Assembly (NCBI GenBank): GCA_014904985.1
Contig: MU129012.1
Coordinates: 22,997-86,996 of the forward strand
DNA from: Hydnum rufescens UP504
Lineage: Eukaryota; Basidiomycota; Agaricomycetes; Cantharellales; Hydnaceae
Reading direction: 5' to 3'
DNA: 64,000 nt
Shown: in pieces, positions 26,901 to 39,000 of the stretch
Position numbering within the stretch: position 1 is the stretch's first letter
Layout: each line of letters begins with the position of its first letter
Notes under the pieces: generated by a model
Database searches by the model: none
What the model was told of the DNA's origin: nothing
Seen by the model: the letters and a program-made list of their open reading frames with translations, nothing else
Made by a program: the position numbers and the translations under genes

Positions 26901-29900
26901 ATTCAACAGTGGCATTTGATGCCCCAGTTGTCAAAATGCCTGGGAATTTGTCCCATATTCCAGTGTCTGATCAGTCCAAAGCTGATTTATTCCTTGTATT
27001 GCCATCAATTCCATATTGTGGGATCAAAGGAATTCTGGTGTAGGTCTTCCTATGGGCTATAATGGAACGTGAGTCCCTAGGATCAGTTGTAATTCCAGAT
27101 ATTACCAACTCACCTGTTTTTCTGGATTTATTTCTAGGACTTTGTTCAGCACCTTAGCAAAACCAACACATGGCACTGATGGCAGTGTGTTCTTTGAAGA
27201 CCCATATGCTCGGAACATTGCAGTTCAGTGTGCCTCAGTTGCAGACAGCCCTCACAACATGTTGAACATTACATATCGCCCTCACAATGCATCAAACATT
27301 GAGCATGCCCCAGGTACTTTCGATCCAGATGTACCCAGTTCAAAAGGACTTACATTCTGTTTCAGCATATGAAAACCTTTCATTTGACCTTCGGTTGACA
27401 GTTTCAATATCCCAAAACACTACAATGAAGTTTATATCATCACCCAATCTGGCCCAATATGGTATCATGTCAGGATATGATTTCTCCTTTGGGGGCAGGA
27501 AAGTGTCTTCGGGCGCCCCGCCTAATTATTGGAGTGAGCTGGCACTATCAATCCTCGCCTGACCACTAACAAGCGGTTTCCCAGTGAATGATGTATTGGC
27601 GTATCTTCCTTGGCATCAACCCAATGCAATGGAACCAACAAACAACATGAGTATGACTGCATTTGCCTATATTTCCCTCCGCCCCAATGCATTTCGTATG
27701 GGTTCTGTCGGTGGAGACGTACCAGTGGCAATTGAAACTCGTCAATTCCAAGTTAGGAGTTGGGTTGAGGAGCCTTCAGGTGGGTTGAGCGTCATCTCGT
27801 ATGTGTGGATCGATAGCCAACAATCCACAATAGCGCCCACGTTAGAAACGCTGGAAGATCTGAATGTTACGTTCTATATCTGGCCCATTATTTGCTCTCT
27901 TTCCGTCCATAATGTCACAGCTTGGGTCCGTGTCCGAGGCGACACCCGACTCGAAAGGACGAATGCCAGCACCACCGTTGCAAACTTAACTAGGCCTAGC
28001 GGTAAATGGATCCTTCCGTCAGACCCAATGGAGACTTCCTGGTCATACATTATGGATCTATTGTTTTTGGCGCAACAAGTGTGGATCTCAGACCCAGCGA
28101 CACCGCTTGAAAAGACTTTCAATCAGACCTGGACCTTGACATCGCTAGAAGACCAGCTCAGCCGCTTTTCCGCCTTCTATTACTCCGTTCTAGTCCAACA
28201 TTGGCGGACCGCTGCCCTCAACGGTGACCTCACCGCCTCATCATGGTGGAATGAGGCCACAGAGTCTGTTGCGGCGCATCAACTCACGCTCATCGGTCGA
28301 CTTGATGTCAGCATCTCTCAACTCGTCCTCGGCTGTGTCTGTATGATCGCTTTGATCATTACCTCCGCAATATCGATTCTCGGAGTTCGAATACACCAAG
28401 GGGCGCTCATGGACGGTGGTGTGATGAACATGATCTCGCTTCTCCGCGGATCATCCCTCCCTGGGATTATTTCTGGCGACCACGATGAAGTTCTGGGACA
28501 TGATGGTCGGCGGCGTCGGGCGGAGCGTACAATAGTGATGTGAGGACTCAATATCATAGTCGGTCCCGTCATCCCTCGCTTCCAAGTCCTGACTATGCTC
28601 TCTCTAGGTTCAAAAATTCGATTCTCGATGTGCCAGAACGGCTAGAGGACGAGATTTTTCTCCACAATTCTTGGGACGACGAGTCAAGAGGTTGATGAAT
28701 TTCCCAATGTCCAATACCCTGCTCGCCTGATTCCCTGATGTCGCCTTGATATTCCGTTGTAGGCTTGCAAAGCTCCCTGGGGGCGATAGCATTGTCGGAG
28801 CGAGTAGAAGATGAGCGTCTCGGCATCAATTCTGGGGACCGTGAGAGGACAGGTAGATTGATTTCCCAATCGTTCACGTCATGTTTGGCTAACTCGATCA
28901 TGTCGCTTCGGTATTCCCCCGTAGACTTGCAACATCCGATGCGGATGATAAGAGCACGGCAGCAACAACAAGACGAGGATCTTTCTTTCCTTTCTGACGA
29001 TCCTGTGCTGACAGGTTGATTAGCTTCTCGAGTTTTTCTCCACGTTCTTCCAACTCCCTGACGTCCCGTATTTCGCTGCAGACTCGCGAACTTCGTTGCG
29101 CACGATGACGCTGCCAGAGCGACTGGAGGGCGACGATCCCATGAATTCTGAGGACCCTGAGAGTACGTATCCCTCAATAAATTTCCGAATCTTTCGGCCG
29201 ACTCGTTGACGTTTCTCCATTCCGCCGTAGACTTTCAAAATTCGCCGGAACGATGACCCCACCGCAGTGTCAAGAAGACGAACATCTTCTCAATTCTGGG
29301 GACCAGGAGACGACAGGTAGATTAATTCCAGTGCTCTATGCCATGTTCGCCCGGTTCGCTGATGTTGCTTGGTATTCCGCTGTAGGCTTGCAAAGTATAC
29401 TGCGACCGGCAAAGTATTGTTAGAGCAACTAGAAGACGAGCGTCTCCCCATCAATTCTGGGGTCCACGAAAACACCGGTAAGTTGATTTCGCAATCGTTC
29501 ACACCACTTTCAGCTAACTCTTTCATGTTGCTTCGGTATTCCCTCGTAGACTTGCTCATATTCGATGCAGACCATGTCCCTACCGCAGGAACAAGAAGAC
29601 GAGCATCATCCTCTCAATTCTGAGGTCCCTGAGACGACAGGTTGAGTAGTTTCTCAATTTTCCATTTCATGTTTTCCCGGCCCTCGCTGATGTTGATTTG
29701 TGTTCCGCTGTAGACTCGCAAAGTTTTCTGCAGACAGCGACACTTCAAGAGCGACTGGGAGGCGACGATTTACCCATCAATTTCGGGGACCACGAGGGTA
29801 CGTATGCAAGGTCAACTTGATTTCCCTATCTTTCCTTCCACATTCGGCTGAGTCGCTGATGTTGCTTCGGTATTCCACTGCAGACTGCCAAATTTGCTGA

Positions 29901-29947
29901 GGACGATGGGGCCAGGTTCTCCTCTGCCGAGCGCGCACTCCGGATAG
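23957..29947 (+). pseudogene. Two-half membrane protein, copy B, frame-broken
   Basis: Same exon plan as copy A, from the ATG at 23957 (MSMRLSPPPSNRFLRRS) to a TAG at 29947, with the same two halves and mini-exon array. Compared with copies A and C it has one extra base near 24311 (GCAGCGACTGCA), one near 24466 (CATCCAGTG) and one near 25530 (CTACAGGCATG), and lacks one near 27014 (CCATATTGTGG). Mini-exon six also contains a stop. The second half downstream of 27584 is open for 319 codons and very well kept, so loss is either recent or partly a sequence-accuracy problem. Donor and acceptor positions agree with copy A; a 52 nt intron at 27314-27365 is present here and missing in copy A. Confidence 0.7.
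28608..29947 (+). repeat. Tandem mini-exon array, copy B (nine units)
   Basis: Nine exon-intron units in the same order as copies A and C. Most units pair one-to-one with copy A. Unit six is an exception: its first bases (GCTTGCAAAGTA) and its ATCAATTCTGGGG end resemble unit two, and its donor is GTAAGT where A and C have a GC donor. That unit also has small length changes that create a stop in frame. Confidence 0.7.
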
Positions 29948-31254
29948 CCGTCATCTTCCTGAGAGGGTACGGTGCCTGATTGTCTTTTCTAAGGAGACAC
30001 GAACATGAACGTTGATAGAGTTCAAGAGTGCTCACTATCTATTTCCATCGTTTCCTACGGTGGCGGTTTCCTTTGCTATATCGAACATCCTTGAAATTCG
30101 TTTTCGCTACGGCATGTTTTTGCTGCCAGTGGCTTCATCCCTTTCAAGTTGTTGCCATCCGATGCTTCCGCACTATTAGATCCAAGCGTACTTCCCAGGC
30201 CGATATGGCACTCTATGGGATCCTGATTCTTTAGAAATTAATGTTATGTTCAACTCTCGACACCCATGGGCCACACATTCAAATTTGGCCTCAACTTTCC
30301 TACCTTCGAATGGTTCCCTACTCTTCAGCCCCCGCGAAGAACCCCTGGAGGCTTCCTCGTCAAGTTCTGAACGAGTATTGAACGGATTGGTGAAAAACAC
30401 AAAAAATAAATACGTATCAAACGGGTGCGAATTAAGCAGAGCGGCGACGGCGACACTTGTCTTCATCTGAGAGAGAGCCAGATGAGAAATGGCGTGGTCC
30501 GACATTGCTAGCTGGTGGAGGCACCTGCACCTAGTGCGAGTGAGAGAGTTGCAATCCTCGGCTTCTGCTCGTGCAGAGGCTTGGCAAATTTGAGTTAGCG
30601 CTCATTCTCATCTTACTCTTCAGCCTTTAGTAATAGCACGGTACCAGTACCAGTATCCAGTGGCACGCGACTTACGCGACTAGCAGTTCAACAGCTTTAC
30701 CAATATTCCCTTCGTTCGGGATCGTTTGGATGCAGCAGAAGAAAGAATAAGACGCACTCGTTACGACAGTAATCACTAGAAGCTGCTAGAGCAGACTGGA
30801 CAAAGCTAACTTACACACCATCATTCTACTCCCCAAATACAACAGAATAAGAGGGCGAAACGAGATTAAATATACAGCCTAGATCTGCGCCTTCCCCCAG
30901 CTATCATTAGTTCATCGTACATCACAAAACCAATGGGGGTATGGCTATGAAGAATGCGGATAGAACAGCCAAAAGCTGTGTTTTCTCCATTATTAGTTAA
31001 ATGCAGAATAAACAGGGAAACGAACATTGTGAACACTACGTGATTGGGAGGGTGTACGCAAATGTCTTTAAATTGCCTAAGCGAAAGTGCTCACCGGGAG
31101 CGCTTCTCTTCTATATCGGGCCTTGTCACCGCTTTGGAGACCCTCATGAAGACCATCCCTCGTATTCCAAAAAGTGACAATTCCTCTTGCTGTTTATGAC
31201 CACAGGGAAAATTAAATCAGTATGGAGCACAGCCGGCAAAAAAAATAATTAGCG

Positions 31255-32400
31255 CCCAACCGTCCGTGTCATCCATCTCTATCTTGAGCCAATTCCAAAT
31301 CGTCCGTCGATTCTCCACTTCAATGACGAGGAACGTAAAGTCCGAGGGTCTCCGGAAGTTGGTTCTAGAATAAAGCTCGATGTGCCGACGGCACCGATTC
31401 GATCGTCGATCGTCCTCCCAGATTCGACTGTCCACTCTATGAGGGGTGAGAGGGTGCAGGATGAGTTCGAGATCATGCCGAGGAGAATCAGCGCTGCCTC
31501 GATTGGGCTGACGGGGTGCGACGGCAGTGCATTGTTCCGATGGTGAACAGAGAAGAAAGGAGAGGTTGTCAGGAGTTTGATCGTCATTTTGGTTGAAGCG
31601 ACTCCGACGACAAAGAAGACTAGGCAAAACGGTGTGCGCAGACTCACGCGAAAGCGATCCAAAGCCAATTTCAAATCCCGGTGAAGGTCCTAATATCTAG
31701 CTGCATCATTGGGAAGCTCCTCGCGTTGCTTCGGAGTGTGCAGAGGGGACCAATGCCTAGAGATTCCGATAGACCCAACTCTCTGCTTCAGCAGTGTTGA
31801 GACAATCTGCAGCTCTCCATATATGTTCAATAATAAGCGATGTTGGGCGTTGATACGGCAGAGAGTCATTTCTTGGGAGAACTCGCCTCCCAAGCATGAG
31901 CACTTCATACTGCAAAACCGGCGAGATTTGGTCTCGATGCATCGCCGCAAGAGGATCTAAGAGTTCTGCGAGATACCAAACGTGGTGTTCCAGCGATTTC
32001 AAGGTCTCCCTGTCGTGGGGGCTGACTTGGCAAGGCAAGAGATGGAAAAAAATCAAGGTGAGGAGGTTAAGGTATGAGCAATGATAAATATACATATATG
32101 TATCCCGTGAAGCTAGGAAGTCAGGGCAACCTGAACGAAAGAGATGAACAGACCCACTACTAACCACATCTAGCCCCTTGATCAGCTCCAGTGCAGACCC
32201 AATCTTGACTCTGGCCCTATGGACCCCACGAATCTGTGATACCCATCTAAGCGCGCCCAGCAGACGCCATCGCGCTCACCGAAAAGGGTGGGACCACGGT
32301 TTTCTCTTCTGTGACATCCTCAAGGTCTTGACGTGAACCGAAGCATGGGAAGAATCGGTGGAGCCAGGCCCGGGGTGGTGAGGTTTCCTCCTCCCTGTGC
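31255..32400 (-). pseudogene. Helical-protein gene, copy B, frame-broken
   Basis: Minus-strand copy of the gene at 43.3-44.4 kb. The N-terminal exon text (LEDVTEEKTVVPPF) and the C-terminal exon (NALPSHPVSPIEAALILLGM) are present. One base is missing near 31385, where copy C reads GAVRHIELYSRTNF and copy B shifts to GAVGTSSFILEP. The acceptor before GELQIVSTLLKQRV reads ATATGGAG instead of ATATGTAG. Probably inactive. Confidence 0.65.
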
Positions 32401-33015
32401 GTGGCAGTGGCAGCACACATTAGCGCCAGAAGATCCAAAGAGGACAAGTACAGCTGGACATGTGAGTGGGACTGTTGACCAAGGCGAGGGTGAAGTCGAA
32501 AGTAATAGTCCGAGCCAGCCACGGACTTCAAATCCATTGGCAAGGACGCACCTATACCAGGCCACTCGGAAGGGGGCTTGACATAGCCTCTGCGCCACTA
32601 TTAACGGATTGGAGTGACTAATTGAGGATGAGCAGATGTATTATGTAATCAGGATGGGCATCCTGTCGTCCATCGCCCTTTTTGTATCATGGCTGAGTGG
32701 CAGGCTTCACCAAGATTTCTGAATGATTAGAAAACTAGGAAAAGCAATTCCGGTCACTCTTCTTCCAATATATACACCGAGTTGAGGGCCGAGGCACGAG
32801 GGCGTCACCGTCATCGTCACGCCCAACGTCCATTGGGACTCCACACTTCATATCCACACCCTGAATTATTGCTGTGGAGCCGTTCACACACCCGTATGTG
32901 ATCACCCAGGCTCAACTACAGTACAGGAGCACATGAATTTCCGCCCAAGTTGGGTACGATACGCCACCGGCGTGTCTGCTACACGATACAAATACAATAT
33001 TTTCAGCGCAAGAGA

Positions 33016-34496
33016 TCAGTACCCCATACACGCCTTCCAATCCAGGTTCAGTTTTAGCGAATTCTCAAAGGTTTTGGCGTTCGGATTCTCCTCGCGGCTT
33101 TTCTTAAGATCTTGGATGAAAAGGCTGTAAATCGTGAATCAGCAATGAACATCTTGGTAACCAGGCATGTTCAGAGACTGACCCATCGTAGATCGATTTC
33201 ATGCTAGAAGAAGACGCCCGGATGAGTGAGCCATTACAGGGACGAGGGGAAACGAACGGCACGAACTTGAGCCAGAGCTCATTTCCGAGCTTTTGGATGT
33301 GTTCTCGCTCTTGAAAGCTGTCGGGGTGACCTCGTTCACTTTGACTGTCTTCCCCGAGACGCGACTGAGCGTCTCAGCGTGTTCGAGGGGGGTGGGGATT
33401 TCACCACAGGCATTGCAAGACTTTCCTGAGGTGTTTACATGCAGATTCAGCGCATTTCCAGTCCCTCAATCGGAGTGCAACGCGCATGAAACGTACCCAA
33501 GATCCAATCTCATGGGCATCGAAAGAGGGGACTTAGATGTGGAAGGAAGGCCCAAGGCGTCTATGAAACCATCACCCTCTCTGCGAAGAAGCTGCGTGGA
33601 CAAACGGTTAGTGGCACGGGCACATTCCTCTGCCAGAAAGGATCTGCATACCCCATATCTCGTAAGGCTAGAATAATAGGAGGTCAATATCACGCTGAAC
33701 GGTACTTTCTTCGAACGGAGATAATTCTCCACTGAGGCCTTTCGTCAGTAGGACAAAGAAAAAGTCAATTTTTCATACCAGTGACTTTGCTCTACAAATG
33801 CAACACCCGCAGTCAGTCACTGAGAGAGAAGACCCCTTAAGTTTCAGGCGTCATACCGCAAAATGGTACACCGCATATGCCTCCATGCGTGGCAGAGTAC
33901 TGCCGGGATCAGAGGTCAGCGGGAGTGGGGACAATAAATCGGCGAAGAACAAACCTCCACACGAAGTACTGCACTCCTTCGGCCTCTGCAGCACCCACAA
34001 GGTTACGACCATACTGTTCCTCGTGAGCCTGGGTTCCCGCTTGATTTCCATCAGGGATGGGAAGCAAAGTCCAAACTATGCATAACGAGACGGGTTGAGC
34101 CTCGAGAAACCGTGCAAATGCGTCACGCTTACAGTCTGGCAGTCAAACAAGTGGTCGAGACATCTTGATACAATAGATATCTTTGACTATTGACCCACCA
34201 GTTACACCGAAAACGCCCCATGCACCCCTGAATGCCTTCTTCAGAGATTCCACGTCTTCCGCGTCAGCGGCGACAACCTCTACCCCGAGATTTTCGAGAC
34301 CTGGGATGAGTGTCAACGCTAAGTCAGGGATAGTAGCGAGCGAACCACTGGCTGACCTCGCACTTTGTTGGCATCCCTAGTGAGGGCTCGAACAGCAAAG
34401 GTTCCGTCATTTACAGTAATAGAGTCCTTACAACGCTTCTGCCTTGGACGCCAGTGTTCCAACAACGGCAACAATCTTCTTCTTAGTCAAGGTCAT
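33016..34496 (-). pseudogene. NmrA-like gene, copy C, frame-broken
   Basis: Starts at 34496 (MTLTKKKIVAVVG) but lacks one base inside the glycine motif (near 34457) and has five extra bases near 34414, before the [12 protein letters not shown] text. Downstream exons (VWTLLPIPDGNQ, GRNLVGAAEAEGVQYFVW, VENYLRSKKVPFSVILTSYY, and the terminal exon ending 33016) resemble copy A. The exon that normally carries the VALKSEPT text near 33490 is missing. Inactive as an NAD(P) binder in its present form. Confidence 0.7.
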
Positions 34497-34779
34497 AGTG
34501 GGCCGGCGTCATTTGATCGTTATTTGGCAGGTTCGCGGAACATAACCTCACAGCCCGATGACGCAGTCGATTGGCGTCATAAAGTCGCCTACAAGCAAGA
34601 TTGGACCAGAAATTGGGAACGGGGTTAGACGGTGAGGGGATCGAGCCTTTGATAGCCCAGGAAAACCAGGGCTGCGAGTGATTATCTAACCTGTGATTAG
34701 CAGACTGCTGAGCGGTTCACGTCACAGTCGCAGACGACACCCTTCCAAAATAACTCTAAATTTGCCCCGGAGGGAGGGA

Positions 34780-35439
34780 GGAGGGATGAACTATAACAGG
34801 ATTTGCATGCCCCAAACTTTGCAGAACGAGCTGAATAGCAGTTTCTGCGAGCGAGGACTATCCACTGAGAATTTAGTATAGTGAGAAAGGATTTAAAGAA
34901 TCAATTGACAATCCCTCATACCCGCGACCTTGCTCCAAAGATTACACACGCGATGGTAAGAGACAGTACAATAAACTTCGGTTCCGGCGTCATGCGTCAA
35001 AATCGGATAGTAGATATGGTTCAATATGCGGGAGGGCTTTGCGGGGTGCCGGACGTCGGATTCGGTGGCAGTAGGGACAAAAATGAACAACCTCCATATG
35101 AAGTTCTGGACACTTCGACCGCATCAACAGTACGACCATCGTTCTTCGTGGGTTTCCGTTTGCTGTTCATCATGGATCGGAAATGCACTCCGAACTAAGT
35201 ACGATTGGATCCCACAAACCCTTGAAAATAACTATGGCTTGGAATCGACAATCGAAAATGATTAGTCTGTGGGACATCTCGATATAACGATATCTGGTGT
35301 CTCAACGCACCAGTTATACCCAAAACTCCCCATGCGCCCCTGAAAGCCTGGGGTCCATCAGTGGATAGGCTATTTATCAGGCTTCCCACTTTCAACACCA
35401 CTAGTTCCGATCAAAGATCTTCTTCTACTTTGAGGACAT
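34780..35439 (-). pseudogene. NmrA-like relic with internal deletion, copy C
   Basis: Equivalent of the relics at 9780-10460 and 22300-22938. It has the same missing middle and the same disordered exon pieces, from the ATG at 35439. Additional short deletions are present. No protein expected. Confidence 0.65.
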
Positions 35440-36056
35440 TGTGTAGTGACATGGTGAGGTCGAAGTGAATTGTCAATGAGGGCAATTGTCTACCTTTTAC
35501 AGACGGAACAGGGGTGCACAGGCTATCAAGTTTCAATTATGCAATGGAACAATGCAAGATGCAGTCAATTGAGGCCCCTCCATGGCGGATACACGAGCAC
35601 TCTGGCTTTGGTACATGAGAAAAAGGATGGGCCAACATATCCGGGGGTGGAAAACAGGCTCTTTGATTACTTTAATCCTGAGGTGAGTATGAGAGTGACG
35701 CATGTATGTCCAATCCGAGATTGTGCGTCACGAGGCAGCGGTATTTGCCGAAGTCTTCATTTGAAGTCCAAGGTCGCGCGAATGGTGGCCTTAGCGTTAG
35801 CTCACTGCGTTTCGATGGCCCCTCATTCCCTTGCAGAAGATTATGGTGATTTGTCATCATGGGCCTTGCGACGTGGTTTTTGACGGACGCCCTCAAGATT
35901 CTTCGTGCCTCATGGTAAATCACCTTGATTTGCCAGATTCAATCGGTTGCTTCCTTGTGGCTTCTCAAGTGAGCTCCACCTCTCTGCTTGAGAACCATCA
36001 GGCCTGATAACGTCCCCACCAAAACAGCGAGCGTTGTTGCCTTGGTCCAAATACCT

Positions 36057-39000
36057 ATGCGTCCCTCAATTCCCCTCCCAAATCGATTCCTTCGGAGGTC
36101 CACCCCTTTTTACACCTGTATTCTCTTTCTCGCTTGCCTTGTCCTCTTCAACACCGCACTTTTGACGCTTCGGGAGACACATTTCTTTGAGAAGCATCTC
36201 TTGACGTGCGCAAGATTAGTGCCATCTCTCAGATAGCCTCCATTACTACGCAGGCATGCACCGTTATCATCCTGATTACATTATCATATGCAATGCAAAT
36301 TGCATCTTCCGACACTATTGTTAGACGAAGTATGTCTACTACTTTGGTGATTCCATTTGAAAAGATTCTATCTAATCTTGAACTAGGACAATCGGTTGCA
36401 GCGCTGCATGACAATTTGATGTCTTGGCGCGGGTTGGGTTCCTCAATACTTGCCCTGTGGAGGAGCCGGAAACTTGATGTCCGTACTTGGTTGCGTGTTC
36501 TCCTGGCTTTCATGTTCTTCGGAGGCGTGTCAGTTCTACACATTGTCACGCCATCAGTGATAACAGTGGGGACTTTCAATGCTACTCGCCCTGTTCCACT
36601 GAATGTCTCCACAATGCCTGACTTCCAACCCTGGATCTATTTTCATCTACCTCCACTGGTGGATCCGATCCCTGCTTTACCATACTTGTGGTCTCAACTC
36701 AGGGCCAATACAACTGGTGGGCTACTGGCGGGTGTCAATGGATCGTAAGAACTTCTGATCCCATGGAGATCCTGTAATCAATGCACTGAACCAAATATTG
36801 TAGTGTGATGTTCAGCACTCTGCCATCAGTTATGACAGGAGATGTGGTCTTTCAGGATCCATATGCCCGTGATGTTTCTGTTAGATGTGGCATCATTCCT
36901 CGGGTATCAGGTGACTCGTTCCAAGTCTTATATATTGGGCCGGGTATGCTTCCTCAATATGAATCCCTCTACTTGTACATGCCCTGATGTGTGGATCTAG
37001 GACCTATCAGTTCATTTCCAACTGCAGTTTCCCTCTCTTTTGACATACAAGTTGGATTCACCCTGTACCCTGGGCATCTGCAATGGTACAATAGCTCTGG
37101 AATTAATATCTCTATGAACACTGGGGCTTTTTCAATTGGGGGAAACAAGGAATCAATTAGTGCCCATCCTGTATTCTCATGTAAGTACTCTGAGCTATAT
37201 TAGATATATTAGATCTTACAACTGTGTTGCTCATTCTCCTTTTCCATCTTAGTTGATGACATACTCCTGATGCTCCCTTATTCATATGATCTGTTTGCCA
37301 CTGCTTTTGCATACATATCCACTCGAAATGACAGCTTAAAGCTTGATCCTTTGGTCAGCTTTGCCCCACCAGTACAATATACTCTCCAGGCTCAGACTTG
37401 GAGCTTTATAAATAATGACACCAAGAGTAAGCCACCTGTTTGAAGAGGACTTATTTTCTCACAAGCACTCTGTACAGATGCATTTCATGAAGATGTGAAT
37501 GCCACATTCTATATCTGGCCCATTGGCTGCTCAGTGTTTGCCCAAAACATCACTGCTGATGTACGGGGTGACAATGTTCTACTGAGGAAGACAACCCATG
37601 CACCTGCTCAGAATCCTACACCATTCCTACGACATGATATCCCCCATGATCCCTTGGAGTTTTACTGGGGTTATATGATGTTTGATATCTATCATCATGA
37701 GTCAGGACTCCTTTCACTCCTTTCACCCCTTTCTCCAGAAGGTCCTTCACAATTCCTCACACCCTTGGAACTTCAGCTGGGTTCTGGGCTCAATACCACC
37801 AATGACAGCTTGGCCCTCCTCAGTGACCGACTCTCCAGCATGACAGCCTTATTCTACATGGATCTTATTCAGACCTACTGCACTCCTAACAGTGGGCCTA
37901 AAGTCTATTTTGGGAAAGAGTGCAGTCCTGTCTTTTCCACAGTATCTGGTTCACAGTCCATTGTTGTGGCTGGTCTGATTGTGCACCTTTTGCCTCTCAT
38001 AATTGGGATCATCACTTGCTCTATTCTCATATTCATCTTTGTTGCAACTGCAGGACAATCTACATCATCAGATAATGTCATACAAGATGGCCAAGTGATT
38101 AACATGGTATCCCTCCTGCATAACTCCTCTCTTCCTACAGTCATTGCCAGTGGCAATGAACACCTTCAAAGAATTCAGGCCACCCACACTCATGTATCGT
38201 GAGATCATTTAAGGTTTAGATTGTGTATTATATGCCTTTCCTGACTAAACATTTTCAGATATGATGGCCTCACCCTTGGTGTTGATTATGTCCAGGAGGG
38301 ACATCACTCCTCTTCTCCAGGAATTCCTCTGATTGCATTAGTAAGTCTGTTATGGATCTTCCATTGCTGACATTATGTTGAGCAACATATCCAGGAGGGC
38401 AATCCTCAGGATCAAAATTCAGCAACCAGGGAATCCATAGGGGGTTCACCATCAAGGCCATTACATCCTGGATTAGATCAACCTTCCCAATCTCAAAAAA
38501 GAATGCACTGGCTCTTCAATGGCCATCAACCATATATCATTGCATATGCCACCACAACTGCCCTTCTTGCTCTCTTCCACTTGCTCTTAATTGGACTTTG
38601 GTCTCATCACCTATTTGAGCGCACCTTGTTCAACATTGCAAGATTGGGCCAGGTGAATCAGTTTGTATCAGTTCTCAGCCAAATGTGGGCTGTGGCCACC
38701 ATCTCTGTCATTTCATTCACAGTACAAGCCATTGCATCAGACCTGGCCATTCAACATCGTTTGTCTCAAATATTTCCTACCCATTGTGGCCACAGCAATT
38801 CATTCAATTTTCATTGTTAGGCCAAACTGTTGCTACCCTCCATGATGCTCTGGGTAGTTGGCTAGGGGCTGTGCATGCAGCAGTGGCCCTCTTCCGCCTT
38901 CGGACCCGGCTCCAACCATTCTTGGCACTGGTGTTCTTTGTCAGCATCTCAATACTTCATATTTCAACACCTTCGGTCATCAGAGTTCATGCTGTGAATT

